Below are positions 56,168-62,670 of a stretch of 64,000 bases of DNA, in pieces. Numbering within the stretch: position 1 is the first letter of the stretch; each line of letters opens with the position of its first letter. The stretch lies in the NCBI RefSeq assembly GCF_002872075.1, contig NZ_PGGU01000016.1:317009-381008 (forward strand), written 5' to 3'. Source of the DNA: Microbacterium aurantiacum (GTDB lineage Bacteria; Actinomycetota; Actinomycetes; Actinomycetales; Microbacteriaceae). A program made the position numbers and the translations under genes. The notes beneath the pieces were generated by a model. The model made no database searches and was not told where the DNA came from. It was given only the letters and a program-made list of their open reading frames with translations.

Positions 56168-56671
56168 TCACGCGTCGGGAGCGGAGAGCGGGTCGTCCGC
56201 CACCCACAGCTCGTCGTCGGCACGCAGCGCCTGCCATGCGGCGTAGAGCACGCCGACGGCCGCAGCGGCACCGAGGACGATGGCGACGACGGAGCCGAGG
56301 CCCATGCTCTTCTTCTTGGCACCGAAAGCGCCGCGCGGCGGTGGGACGGCGACGCCGTGACGCTTGGCGTTCGCGAAGTCCCATGCCGTGAGAGCGCTGC
56401 CGACGACGCCGCCGACGATCGGGACGACCTTGTCGTCGACGACATGCCGGCCCATCTTCACGCCGCGGTCGACGACCGGTGCGACGCGGCGGTTGTAGGT
56501 GTCCTGCACGGCGGGCAGCACCTGCTCGCGGCCGAGACCGGCGAGCTGTCGGCTCGCCTCGCGGGCGACGTCGGCTGCGTGGCCGACGAGCACCTGCTGC
56601 GACTCCCACAGCTCGGTGGCGTCGTGCTGCAGACGTCGCAGTTCCTTCTTGCGCTTGCGGCTGAGGCTCAC
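56168..56671 (-). CDS. Hypothetical protein with C-terminal membrane segment
   Basis: A 167-residue protein. The GTG at 56671 is preferred since AGGAG lies six bases upstream; an ATG at 56707 has none. A basic start (MSLSRKRKKELRRLQ) leads into an amphipathic helical region (LVGHAADVAREASRQLAGLG), then VVPIVGGVVGSALTAWDFAN and one membrane segment (SVVAIVLGAAAAVGVLYAAW) with an acidic end. Proteins of this type sit beside the cyclophilin gene in related genera. Function unknown. Confidence 0.7.
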   Translation of the reverse strand: MSLSRKRKKELRRLQHDATELWESQQVLVGHAADVAREASRQLAGLGREQVLPAVQDTYNRRVAPVVDRGVKMGRHVVDDKVVPIVGGVVGSALTAWDFANAKRHGVAVPPPRGAFGAKKKSMGLGSVVAIVLGAAAAVGVLYAAWQALRADDELWVADDPLSAPDA

Positions 56672-56840
56672 GATGCTCTCCTGTCCATTGGAGTACGGGT
56701 TCCCCATATTGCCAGACGAGGCTGGAAGTCGGGCGGGAATCCCCGGGTCCTTGCCATATCGGATGCTGCGCGCTACCTTCTGCGCCGGCGATCGATGCGG
56801 AACCGGGCGAACTCACCGCAAGCTCTGCGAGAATAGGGGC

Positions 56841-57398
56841 ATGCCTCATGCTTCCCACGTCGCGACCCTGCACACCAACCACGGTGACATCGTCATCAAC
56901 CTCTTCGGCGACCAGGCCCCGAAGACCGTGAAGAACTTCGTCGGCCTCGCCGACGGCTCCCAGGACTGGACGCACCCCGCCACCGGCAAGCCCGGCGAGG
57001 GCCCCCTCTACAAGGACGTCGTCTTCCACCGGATCATCCCGAACTTCATGATCCAGGGCGGCGACCCGCTCGGTCAGGGCGTCGGCGGCCCCGGGTACAA
57101 CTTCAACGACGAGATCAACGCCGAGCTGAACTTCGACGCCCCCTACATCCTCGCGATGGCGAACGCCGGCCTGCGCCGCAACCCCGCCACCGGAGAGGTC
57201 GAGGGCACGAACGGCTCGCAGTTCTTCATCACGACCGACCCCACCCCCTGGCTCAAGGGCAAGCACACGATCTTCGGCGAGGTCGCCGATGACGCCTCGA
57301 AGGCCGTCGTCGACGCGATCGCCGCTGTGCCCACCGCCGCCGGCGACCGCCCCATCGAGCCGGTCGTGCTTCAGTCGGTCGACATCGTCGCGGCCTGA
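56841..57398 (+). CDS. Peptidyl-prolyl cis-trans isomerase (cyclophilin type)
   Basis: Cytoplasmic cyclophilin of 185 residues from the ATG at 56841. Active-site elements are VVFHRIIPNFMIQGGDP (FHR and QGGD), ILAMANAGLRRNP, GTNGSQFFITTDPTPWLKGK (SQFFIT) and HTIFGEV. No signal peptide. It resembles PpiA of actinobacteria, which lies in the same neighbourhood as rhomboid, crgA and pknB. It precedes the rhomboid gene by 18 bases and is probably co-transcribed. Confidence 0.95.
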   Translation: MPHASHVATLHTNHGDIVINLFGDQAPKTVKNFVGLADGSQDWTHPATGKPGEGPLYKDVVFHRIIPNFMIQGGDPLGQGVGGPGYNFNDEINAELNFDAPYILAMANAGLRRNPATGEVEGTNGSQFFITTDPTPWLKGKHTIFGEVADDASKAVVDAIAAVPTAAGDRPIEPVVLQSVDIVAA

Positions 57399-57416
57399 CC
57401 CGCGCTGCCGATCCGG

Positions 57417-58307
57417 ATGACGAGCTCCGAGTTCACGAGCAATCGTGACAACTTCTGCTACCGGCATCCGGATCGGCAGAGCTTCGTGCTCTGCCAGCGC
57501 TGCATGCGCACCGTCTGCCCCGAGTGCCAGACGCAGGCCCCGGTCGGCGTCATCTGCCCGGAGTGCATGACGGCGGAGCGCAAGAACAGGACGCCGGCCC
57601 AGAAGCGCGCCCAGCGCCGCTGGGGCGGAAGCGGTGGCACGATCACCGCCGTACGCAGCGGCAAGCCGATCGTCACGTACGTGCTGCTCGCTGTGACCAC
57701 ATTCATCAGCCTGCTGCAGCTGATCCCCGGTGTCGGCGATCAGATCACGCTGGCGCTCCGCTTCGCGGCGCCCTATCTGTATCCACAGCTCAACGGCGGA
57801 ATCTTCGAACCCTGGCGGCTGCTCACCGCGATGTTCGTGCACGGCGGCTTCGTCCATCTCGCCCTGAACATGCTCGCACTGTGGATGCTCGGACAGACCC
57901 TCGAGCCCATGCTCGGCCGCGCCCGCTACCTCGCGCTCTACCTGATCAGCGGCCTGGGCGGCTCGGTCGCCGTTGCCCTCATCGCTCCGACCACCGCAAC
58001 GGTGGGCGCTTCGGGTGCGATCTTCGGCCTCATGGCCGCCCTGCTGATCATCGGGCGCCACCTCGGCGCGAACGTCACCGGCATCCTGGTCGTCCTCGGC
58101 ATCAACTTCGCGTTCAGCTTCTTCGTCGCGCGCATCTCCTGGGAAGCCCATCTCGGCGGAGCGCTCGTCGGAGCTCTGATCGCCTTCATCCTCACGAGGA
58201 CGCGCCGTCGCGAGCAGCGCACGTGGCAGATCGTCCTGCTCGCGACGGTCGCCGTTCTTCTGCTCGTCGTCGTCGCCCTGGTGCCCCCGCTGATCCTTCT
58301 CTCCTGA
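57417..58307 (+). CDS. Rhomboid family intramembrane serine protease with N-terminal zinc-finger-like domain
   Basis: A 296-residue membrane protease. Residues about 13-50 form a Cys/His-rich B-box-like module (CYRHPDRQSFVLCQRCMRTV, then CPECQTQ and ICPEC). The rhomboid core has EPWRLLTAMFVHGGFVHLAL, the catalytic Ser in TVGASGAIFGLMAALL and the catalytic His in SWEAHLGGALVGALIAF. Six to seven helices are visible. This actinobacterial form lies in the crgA-sortase-pknB region. Substrates are unknown. Confidence 0.94.
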   Translation: MTSSEFTSNRDNFCYRHPDRQSFVLCQRCMRTVCPECQTQAPVGVICPECMTAERKNRTPAQKRAQRRWGGSGGTITAVRSGKPIVTYVLLAVTTFISLLQLIPGVGDQITLALRFAAPYLYPQLNGGIFEPWRLLTAMFVHGGFVHLALNMLALWMLGQTLEPMLGRARYLALYLISGLGGSVAVALIAPTTATVGASGAIFGLMAALLIIGRHLGANVTGILVVLGINFAFSFFVARISWEAHLGGALVGALIAFILTRTRRREQRTWQIVLLATVAVLLLVVVALVPPLILLS

Positions 58308-58541
58308 TCAGGAGTTCTTAACAGGGTTGTTAACAGGTGTGAATAACACCGGTGTAATTCTCCCCACCCTGTGCACAAACCTGTGGATAACTCCGCGGCC
58401 GAGCTCTCCTGGGTCGGGCTCCGGGATGCTCCCCTTCGTTCGCAGAGCGGGTTCCCTCCCGCTTCGCGGGCCCCTCCCGATGCTCACTCCGGGGACATCC
58501 CTGCGCCCTTGCGTCCAGAGTGGATAACTCCGTGGACAAGC
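58308..58541. other. Spacer with DnaA-box sequences and third copy of the dispersed repeat
   Basis: No gene is visible. The stretch is unusually AT-richer at 58315-58395 (GTTAACAGG, GTGTGAATAACACC) and contains a perfect DnaA box TGTGGATAA at 58382-58390 and a weaker AGTGGATAA at 58519-58527. Between them, at 58415-58509, lies the dispersed repeat also found in the parA-rsmG spacer. A short open frame across it is an artefact of the repeat. Confidence 0.65.
58415..58509 (+). repeat. Dispersed repeat, copy 3
   Basis: Shares CGGGCTCCGGGATGCTCC through CGATGCTCACTCCGGGG with copies 1 and 2, and continues with ACATCCCTGCGCCCT as copy 2 does (reading that copy inverted). Only one or two mismatches over 90 bases against copy 2. 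Confidence 0.85.
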
Positions 58542-58573
58542 GAAAGGCCCCTCGCTTGCGCGAGGGGCCTTTC
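58542..58573 (-). terminator. Terminator of crgA
   Basis: A perfect 14-bp stem, GAAAGGCCCCTCGC (58542-58555) with its complement (58560-58573) and a TTGC loop, just after the crgA stop on the minus strand; reads into CTTTC and could work for both directions. Confidence 0.85.
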
Positions 58574-58590
58574 AAAGAACAGAGGTGCGG

Positions 58591-58830
58591 TCAGCGCCAG
58601 CGCGTCGTCATCAGGAAGCCGATCAGCGCGATACCCAGGCCGATGCCGAGGTTCCAGTTGCCGAGGCCGGGGATCGGCAACGTCGTGCCCGAGATGTAGA
58701 AGACCAGGATCCAGGCGAGCCCGAGGAGCATGAAGCCGATCATCACCGGCTTGAACCACACCGCGTTGGGAGCGGCATCGCCCTCGGCGCGCTCGACGAC
58801 GGGTTCTTCGGTATTGCGGTCTCGTGCCAT
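58591..58830 (-). CDS. crgA: Cell division protein CrgA
   Basis: A 79-residue membrane protein with two helices that coordinates FtsZ-ring and septal wall synthesis in actinobacteria. After a charged N-terminus come NAVWFKPVMIGFMLLGLAWI (first helix, with the conserved WFxPxMxGFMLLGLxWI pattern), SGTTLPIPGLGNWNLGIGLG and the C-terminal IALIGFLMTTRWR. Full family length. It is divergent from the sortase gene. Confidence 0.95.
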   Translation of the reverse strand: MARDRNTEEPVVERAEGDAAPNAVWFKPVMIGFMLLGLAWILVFYISGTTLPIPGLGNWNLGIGLGIALIGFLMTTRWR

Positions 58831-58921
58831 GCCGACATTCTACCCATGTGACCCCGCATCCACAGAAGGGGTCCCTGTCCGGTCACGGCTTGCGTTCACC
58901 GCCGCGGGATAGGATCGCGCC

Positions 58922-59716
58922 ATGACTGCTTCCGCCGTGTCCGCGACACGACGAACGCGTCGCCGGGTGTCCCGCCCCCGCGCGACGTTCACGAGCGTCC
59001 TCGGCGAACTGCTGCTCACGGCCGGCGTTCTGGTGCTGCTGTTCGTCGCCTGGCAGATGTGGATCGGCGACATCATCATCGCGGCGCAGAAGAACGATGA
59101 AGGTGCGGCGATCTCGCAGCAGTGGGCCGAAGCCCCCGCACCGGAGCCGCCTCCCGTGGTCGAGGCCGACGACGGCACGACCTATTACGAACCGGTGATC
59201 CCTGAGCCTCCCGCCGACACCGAGCAGCTGGGTCTCCTCCATGTCCCGCGCTTCGGTGCCGACTACAACTTCGGGATCTACGGCGGCACCTCGCGCGCGC
59301 GCACCCTCGACGACCTCGGCATCGGCGTCTACAAGGACTCGAAGATGCCGGGCGAGGTCGGCAACTTCTCGATGGCGGGACACCGCACCACCTGGGGCAA
59401 GCCCTTCAACCAGATCGACAAGCTGCAGCTGAACGACGCCATCGTCGTCGAGACGCCGGACGGCTGGTACACCTACCGGTTCCGCACGCTGGAGTACGTC
59501 CAGCCGAGCGCGGTCGACGTGCTGCTCGATGTTCCCCGGATGCCGGACGCCCAGACCGGCGAGCGATACATCACCCTCACCGCCTGCTCCCCGCTGTACT
59601 CGCTCGCCGAGCGCATCGTCGCCTACGGCGTCTTCGAGGGCTTCCAGCCTCGTGCCGAAGGACCCCCGAAGGCACTGACCGATCCCCCGCCGACCCCGGC
59701 GGCACCGTCGGTGTGA
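58922..59716 (+). CDS. Class E sortase
   Basis: Membrane-anchored transpeptidase of 264 residues that attaches LAxTG-type proteins to the wall. One N-terminal helix (LLLTAGVLVLLFVAWQMWIG), an extended acidic/Pro linker, then the sortase barrel. The catalytic triad is His154 in SMAGHRTTWGKPF, Cys222 in ITLTACSPLYSLAERIVAYG and Arg231 in the same segment. Class E enzymes of actinobacteria prefer LAxTG motifs; the window encodes two such candidates (LAGTG at 33951, LATTG at 51119). Located by crgA and pabA as in relatives. Confidence 0.93.
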   Translation: MTASAVSATRRTRRRVSRPRATFTSVLGELLLTAGVLVLLFVAWQMWIGDIIIAAQKNDEGAAISQQWAEAPAPEPPPVVEADDGTTYYEPVIPEPPADTEQLGLLHVPRFGADYNFGIYGGTSRARTLDDLGIGVYKDSKMPGEVGNFSMAGHRTTWGKPFNQIDKLQLNDAIVVETPDGWYTYRFRTLEYVQPSAVDVLLDVPRMPDAQTGERYITLTACSPLYSLAERIVAYGVFEGFQPRAEGPPKALTDPPPTPAAPSV

Positions 59717-59747
59717 GGATGAGTATGCACAGCGAGGGAGACATCTG

Positions 59748-59903
59748 ATGTACGCCGCACTCTGGCGCCTGCTGCCCGGTCCCTGGTGGCTGCGGCTGCT
59801 CATCGTGCTGGTCGTGGTCGCCGCGATCCTGTACGGGCTGTTCTTCTATGTGTTCCCCTGGGTGAGTCCGTTCGTCACCCCGGGAGAAGTCGACCTCGAA
59901 TGA
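59748..59903 (+). CDS. Small single-helix membrane protein
   Basis: A 51-residue protein, too short for many gene finders. It starts MYAALWRLLPGPWWLRLLIV, continues with a hydrophobic helix (VLVVVAAILYGLFFYVFPWV) and ends SPFVTPGEVDLE. Similar tiny proteins sit between a sortase and a pabA-type gene in many actinobacteria. Its stop overlaps the next start (ATGA), so it belongs to the sortase-pabA operon. Function unknown. Confidence 0.8.
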   Translation: MYAALWRLLPGPWWLRLLIVLVVVAAILYGLFFYVFPWVSPFVTPGEVDLE

Positions 59904-60568
59904 CCAGCGTGCTCGTGGTCGACAACCACGACAGCTTCGTGCACACCCTGGTCGGCTACCTGCGCGAGCTCGGCGCGGACGTCATGCTGATCGAAGCCGA
60001 TGCCACGGATGCCGAGGGGCCGCTGAGCCCGTCGGCATGGGAGCAGCTGCTGCGGCCGTTCGACGCCGTCATGCTCTCCCCCGGGCCCGGAGCACCGGTC
60101 GACGCCGGAGCGTCACTCGATGTCGTGCGCATCGCGGCGCGGATGAACATGCCACTGCTCGGGGTGTGCCTCGGACATCAGGCGATCGGTGAGGCGTTCG
60201 GTGGCGCTGTGACGGAGGCGCCCGAACTGATGCACGGCATGGTGTCGGCGGTCGTCCACGACGGTTCTGCGTTGTTCTCCGGCATCCCCTCACGTTTCGA
60301 TGTCGGGCGCTACCACTCGCTCGCCCTGACCGCATCCGACCTGCCGCCGGAACTCGTGGTCACCGCGACGACGGACAGCGGCACCGTGATGGCCATCGCA
60401 CACACCGCGCTGCCGATCCACGGGGTGCAGTTCCACCCGGAGAGCGTCCTCACCGAGGGCGGATACCGGTTGCTCGCGAACTGGCTCGAACTCTGCGGCG
60501 ACCGCGATGCCGTGGTGCGCTCGGCGTCGCTGCACCCGCTGTCGCCCCCGGTCGGCCGAACCGGTTAG
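59900..60568 (+). CDS. Glutamine amidotransferase, aminodeoxychorismate/anthranilate synthase component II
   Basis: Class I glutaminase of 222 residues giving ammonia to a chorismate-using partner. The triad is present: Cys in LLGVCLGHQAIGEAFGG and His and Glu in IHGVQFHPESVLTEGG. It starts SVLVVDNHDSFVHTLVGYLR and contains VMLSPGPGAP. It may serve PabB (folate) or TrpE (tryptophan); in actinobacteria this locus near pknB usually encodes a PabA/TrpG-type protein whose partner lies elsewhere. Operon with the sortase. Confidence 0.9.
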   Translation: MTSVLVVDNHDSFVHTLVGYLRELGADVMLIEADATDAEGPLSPSAWEQLLRPFDAVMLSPGPGAPVDAGASLDVVRIAARMNMPLLGVCLGHQAIGEAFGGAVTEAPELMHGMVSAVVHDGSALFSGIPSRFDVGRYHSLALTASDLPPELVVTATTDSGTVMAIAHTALPIHGVQFHPESVLTEGGYRLLANWLELCGDRDAVVRSASLHPLSPPVGRTG

Positions 60569-60580
60569 GTCCGATCCCGC

Positions 60581-60910
60581 TCAGTCGACGATGAAGAGCT
60601 TCGCGCCCGTTGCCGTCGAGGACCGGTGCGCTTCGGCCATGTCGGCGACCTGGTACGAGATCCCCGGCGTCAGCGTCAGCATCCGTCCGTCGTCGAGTTC
60701 CGTCTCGAGACTGCCCTCGAGGCAGAGCAGCACGTGTCCCTTGGTGCACCAGTGGTCGGCGACGTAGCCGGGGGTGTACTCGACCATCCGGACCCGGATG
60801 TCGCCGAACACCTGCGTGCGCCAGTGAGCAGCCCCGCTCGTTCCCGGATGGACGGTGGGCTCGATCGTGGCCCAGTCAGTGGTGCCGAACGGTACGTCGA
60901 TGATGTTCAT
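60581..60910 (-). CDS. Cupin-fold protein of the DHCW-motif type
   Basis: A 109-residue single-domain cupin. The sequence contains GTSGAAHWRTQVFGDIRVRM, the signature VADHWCTKGHVLLCLEGSLE with metal-site-like His and Cys, and LTPGISYQVADMAEAHRSST. It begins at the ATG at 60910, 14 bases after the pknB stop, so it is probably the last gene of the pknA-pknB transcript. Small cupins of this kind are of unknown function. Confidence 0.85.
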   Translation of the reverse strand: MNIIDVPFGTTDWATIEPTVHPGTSGAAHWRTQVFGDIRVRMVEYTPGYVADHWCTKGHVLLCLEGSLETELDDGRMLTLTPGISYQVADMAEAHRSSTATGAKLFIVD

Positions 60911-60924
60911 CGGATGCCGCCCGA

Positions 60925-62622
60925 TCACTTGCCCGTGCAGTAGCGCAACTCGATCGTCGCGCCGACGGGTACGTCTCCCGGCGCCGACGACATCGAGGTC
61001 ACGGTGTTCGGGTTCGTCGCGGGGCAGTCCGCGAGCGCCACCTGCACGGGGACCAGACCGAGCTCTTCCAGCGCGGTCGTGGCCGAGGTCACTGTCCAGC
61101 CCGTGACGTTGTCGAGGCTGACCTTGCCACTGGCGACCACCAGGTTCACCGCGGTTCCCGGTGCGATCTCGGCACCTGCCACCTGGCTCGCCTCGATGAC
61201 GGTGTCGGCAGCGAGATTGTTGTCGTTGCGTTGGGTCACGGAGCCGAGTTCGAGGCCCGCGGCCGTGAGAGCCGCCTCGGCGGCCGCTCGCGACAGGCCC
61301 TCCAGTGTGGGCACGACGCTGGTCTCGATGCCTGTCGAGACGTAGACGGTGATCGAATCGCCCTCGGCGACGGTGACCCCGGCTTCGGGGTCCGTGCGGA
61401 TCACGTTGCCTTCGGCGATGTCCGTGCTGGATTCCAGCACCAGCTTCGCCGTGAGATCGAGTACGCCGAGGTCTTCCTGAGCGCGCTCCGCCGACACGTT
61501 CACCAGATTGGGCACGGTGCGTGCCGTGCTCGGCACCTCCGGCGGGCGCATGCTGATCGTGAGCACCCAGAACAGCACCGAGGCGAGAAGCACCGCGAGC
61601 AGGGCTACGCCGGCCCAGATCCATGCCACCGGTGGTCCCGACTGCGTGCGGGCCATCGTGGTGTCGGTGCTGAGCTGACGCAGCGAGCGTGCCGTCTCCT
61701 GCGCGTGGCGCGGGCTCGGTCCGTACAGCTCGCTCGTCAGTGCGCCGAGCTGCTTGCGGCTCGGCGCGTGGCCTGTGGTGGCCGCATCGAGCGCGGCGCG
61801 GAAGTTCGCCGCATCGGGGAAGCGCTGGTACGGATCCTTCGCGAGCGCGCGCAGCACGATCGGATCGAGGGCCCCGGGGGATTCCTCGTTGACTTCGGTC
61901 GGCGGAACGGGCGTCTCACTGACGTGCTGGTAGGCCACGGCGACCGGCGAATCGCCGCGGAACGGCTGACGCCCGGTCAGCAGCTCGTAGAGCACGACGC
62001 CGGTGGAGTACAGGTCGGCGCGGGCGTCGACCGGCTCGCCCTTCGCCTGCTCGGGCGAGAAGTACGCGGCGGTGCCGATGATCTGCGTGGTCTCGGCGAC
62101 GGTCGAGGAGGAGTCCGACACCGCGCGGGCGATGCCGAAGTCCATGACCTTGACCTGGCCCTTGTCGGTGACCATGACGTTGCCGGGCTTGATGTCGCGG
62201 TGGATGACTCCGGCACGGTGCGAGTAGTCCAGAGCCTCGAGGATGCCGTCGACGTAGCGCACGGCGTCGGCGACCGGAACCGGTCCGTTCGAGATGATGT
62301 CCTTCAGCAGGGTGCCCTTGACGAGCTCCATCACGATGTACGGCGGGTCATCCGATGAGGCCGCTCCCGAACCCGTGGTCGAGTCGCCGGCGTCGTAGAC
62401 GCGCACGATCGAGGGATGCGACATCCGCGATGCCGCCTGTGCTTCGAGGCGGAACCGGGTGCGGAAGGCCGTGTCACGCGCCAGATCGGGATCGAGGATC
62501 TTGATCGCGACCTCCCGGCCGAGCGTCATGTCCTGCCCGCGATAGACCTTGGCCATGCCGCCGTGCCCGATGAGCTCGTCGACGCGGTAACGACCCGCGA
62601 GAACGCGTTGCTCTGTTGACAC
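60925..62622 (-). CDS. pknB: PASTA-domain serine/threonine protein kinase PknB
   Basis: Membrane Hanks-type kinase of 565 residues sensing peptidoglycan fragments or lipid II. Kinase landmarks: IGHGGMAKVYRGQDMTLGRE, VAIKIL with the ATP-binding Lys, AGVIHRDIKPGNVMV and VKVMDFGIARAVSD. A juxtamembrane linker leads to one helix (WIWAGVALLAVLLASVLFWV) and three PASTA domains outside (VPNLVNVSAERAQEDLGVLD, VVPTLEGLSRAAAEAALTAA, LDNVTGWTVTSATTALEELG). Starts at a GTG at 62622, 48 bases after pknA. In relatives pbpA and ftsW/rodA follow pknA upstream. Confidence 0.96.
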   Translation of the reverse strand: MSTEQRVLAGRYRVDELIGHGGMAKVYRGQDMTLGREVAIKILDPDLARDTAFRTRFRLEAQAASRMSHPSIVRVYDAGDSTTGSGAASSDDPPYIVMELVKGTLLKDIISNGPVPVADAVRYVDGILEALDYSHRAGVIHRDIKPGNVMVTDKGQVKVMDFGIARAVSDSSSTVAETTQIIGTAAYFSPEQAKGEPVDARADLYSTGVVLYELLTGRQPFRGDSPVAVAYQHVSETPVPPTEVNEESPGALDPIVLRALAKDPYQRFPDAANFRAALDAATTGHAPSRKQLGALTSELYGPSPRHAQETARSLRQLSTDTTMARTQSGPPVAWIWAGVALLAVLLASVLFWVLTISMRPPEVPSTARTVPNLVNVSAERAQEDLGVLDLTAKLVLESSTDIAEGNVIRTDPEAGVTVAEGDSITVYVSTGIETSVVPTLEGLSRAAAEAALTAAGLELGSVTQRNDNNLAADTVIEASQVAGAEIAPGTAVNLVVASGKVSLDNVTGWTVTSATTALEELGLVPVQVALADCPATNPNTVTSMSSAPGDVPVGATIELRYCTGK

Positions 62623-62670
62623 GGATCTACCCCCTGATACGACTGGTGAAGCTGCTTTCAGACTACGGCG

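Noticed and set aside
55647..58151. 834-codon minus-strand frame
   Set aside because: Only its last 163 codons (YbaK/EbsC) are protein-like; the rest is antisense to the rhomboid and cyclophilin genes and a shadow of the small membrane-protein gene.
58327..58527. 66-codon open frame reading GMLPFVRRAGSLPLRGPL
   Set aside because: It is a translation of the dispersed repeat; the same peptide appears at 26263-26478 over copy 1, so it reflects repeat DNA, not a gene.
60581..61624. 347-codon minus-strand frame joining the cupin to upstream sequence
   Set aside because: The upstream two-thirds is an out-of-frame shadow of pknB; the cupin has its own ATG at 60910.
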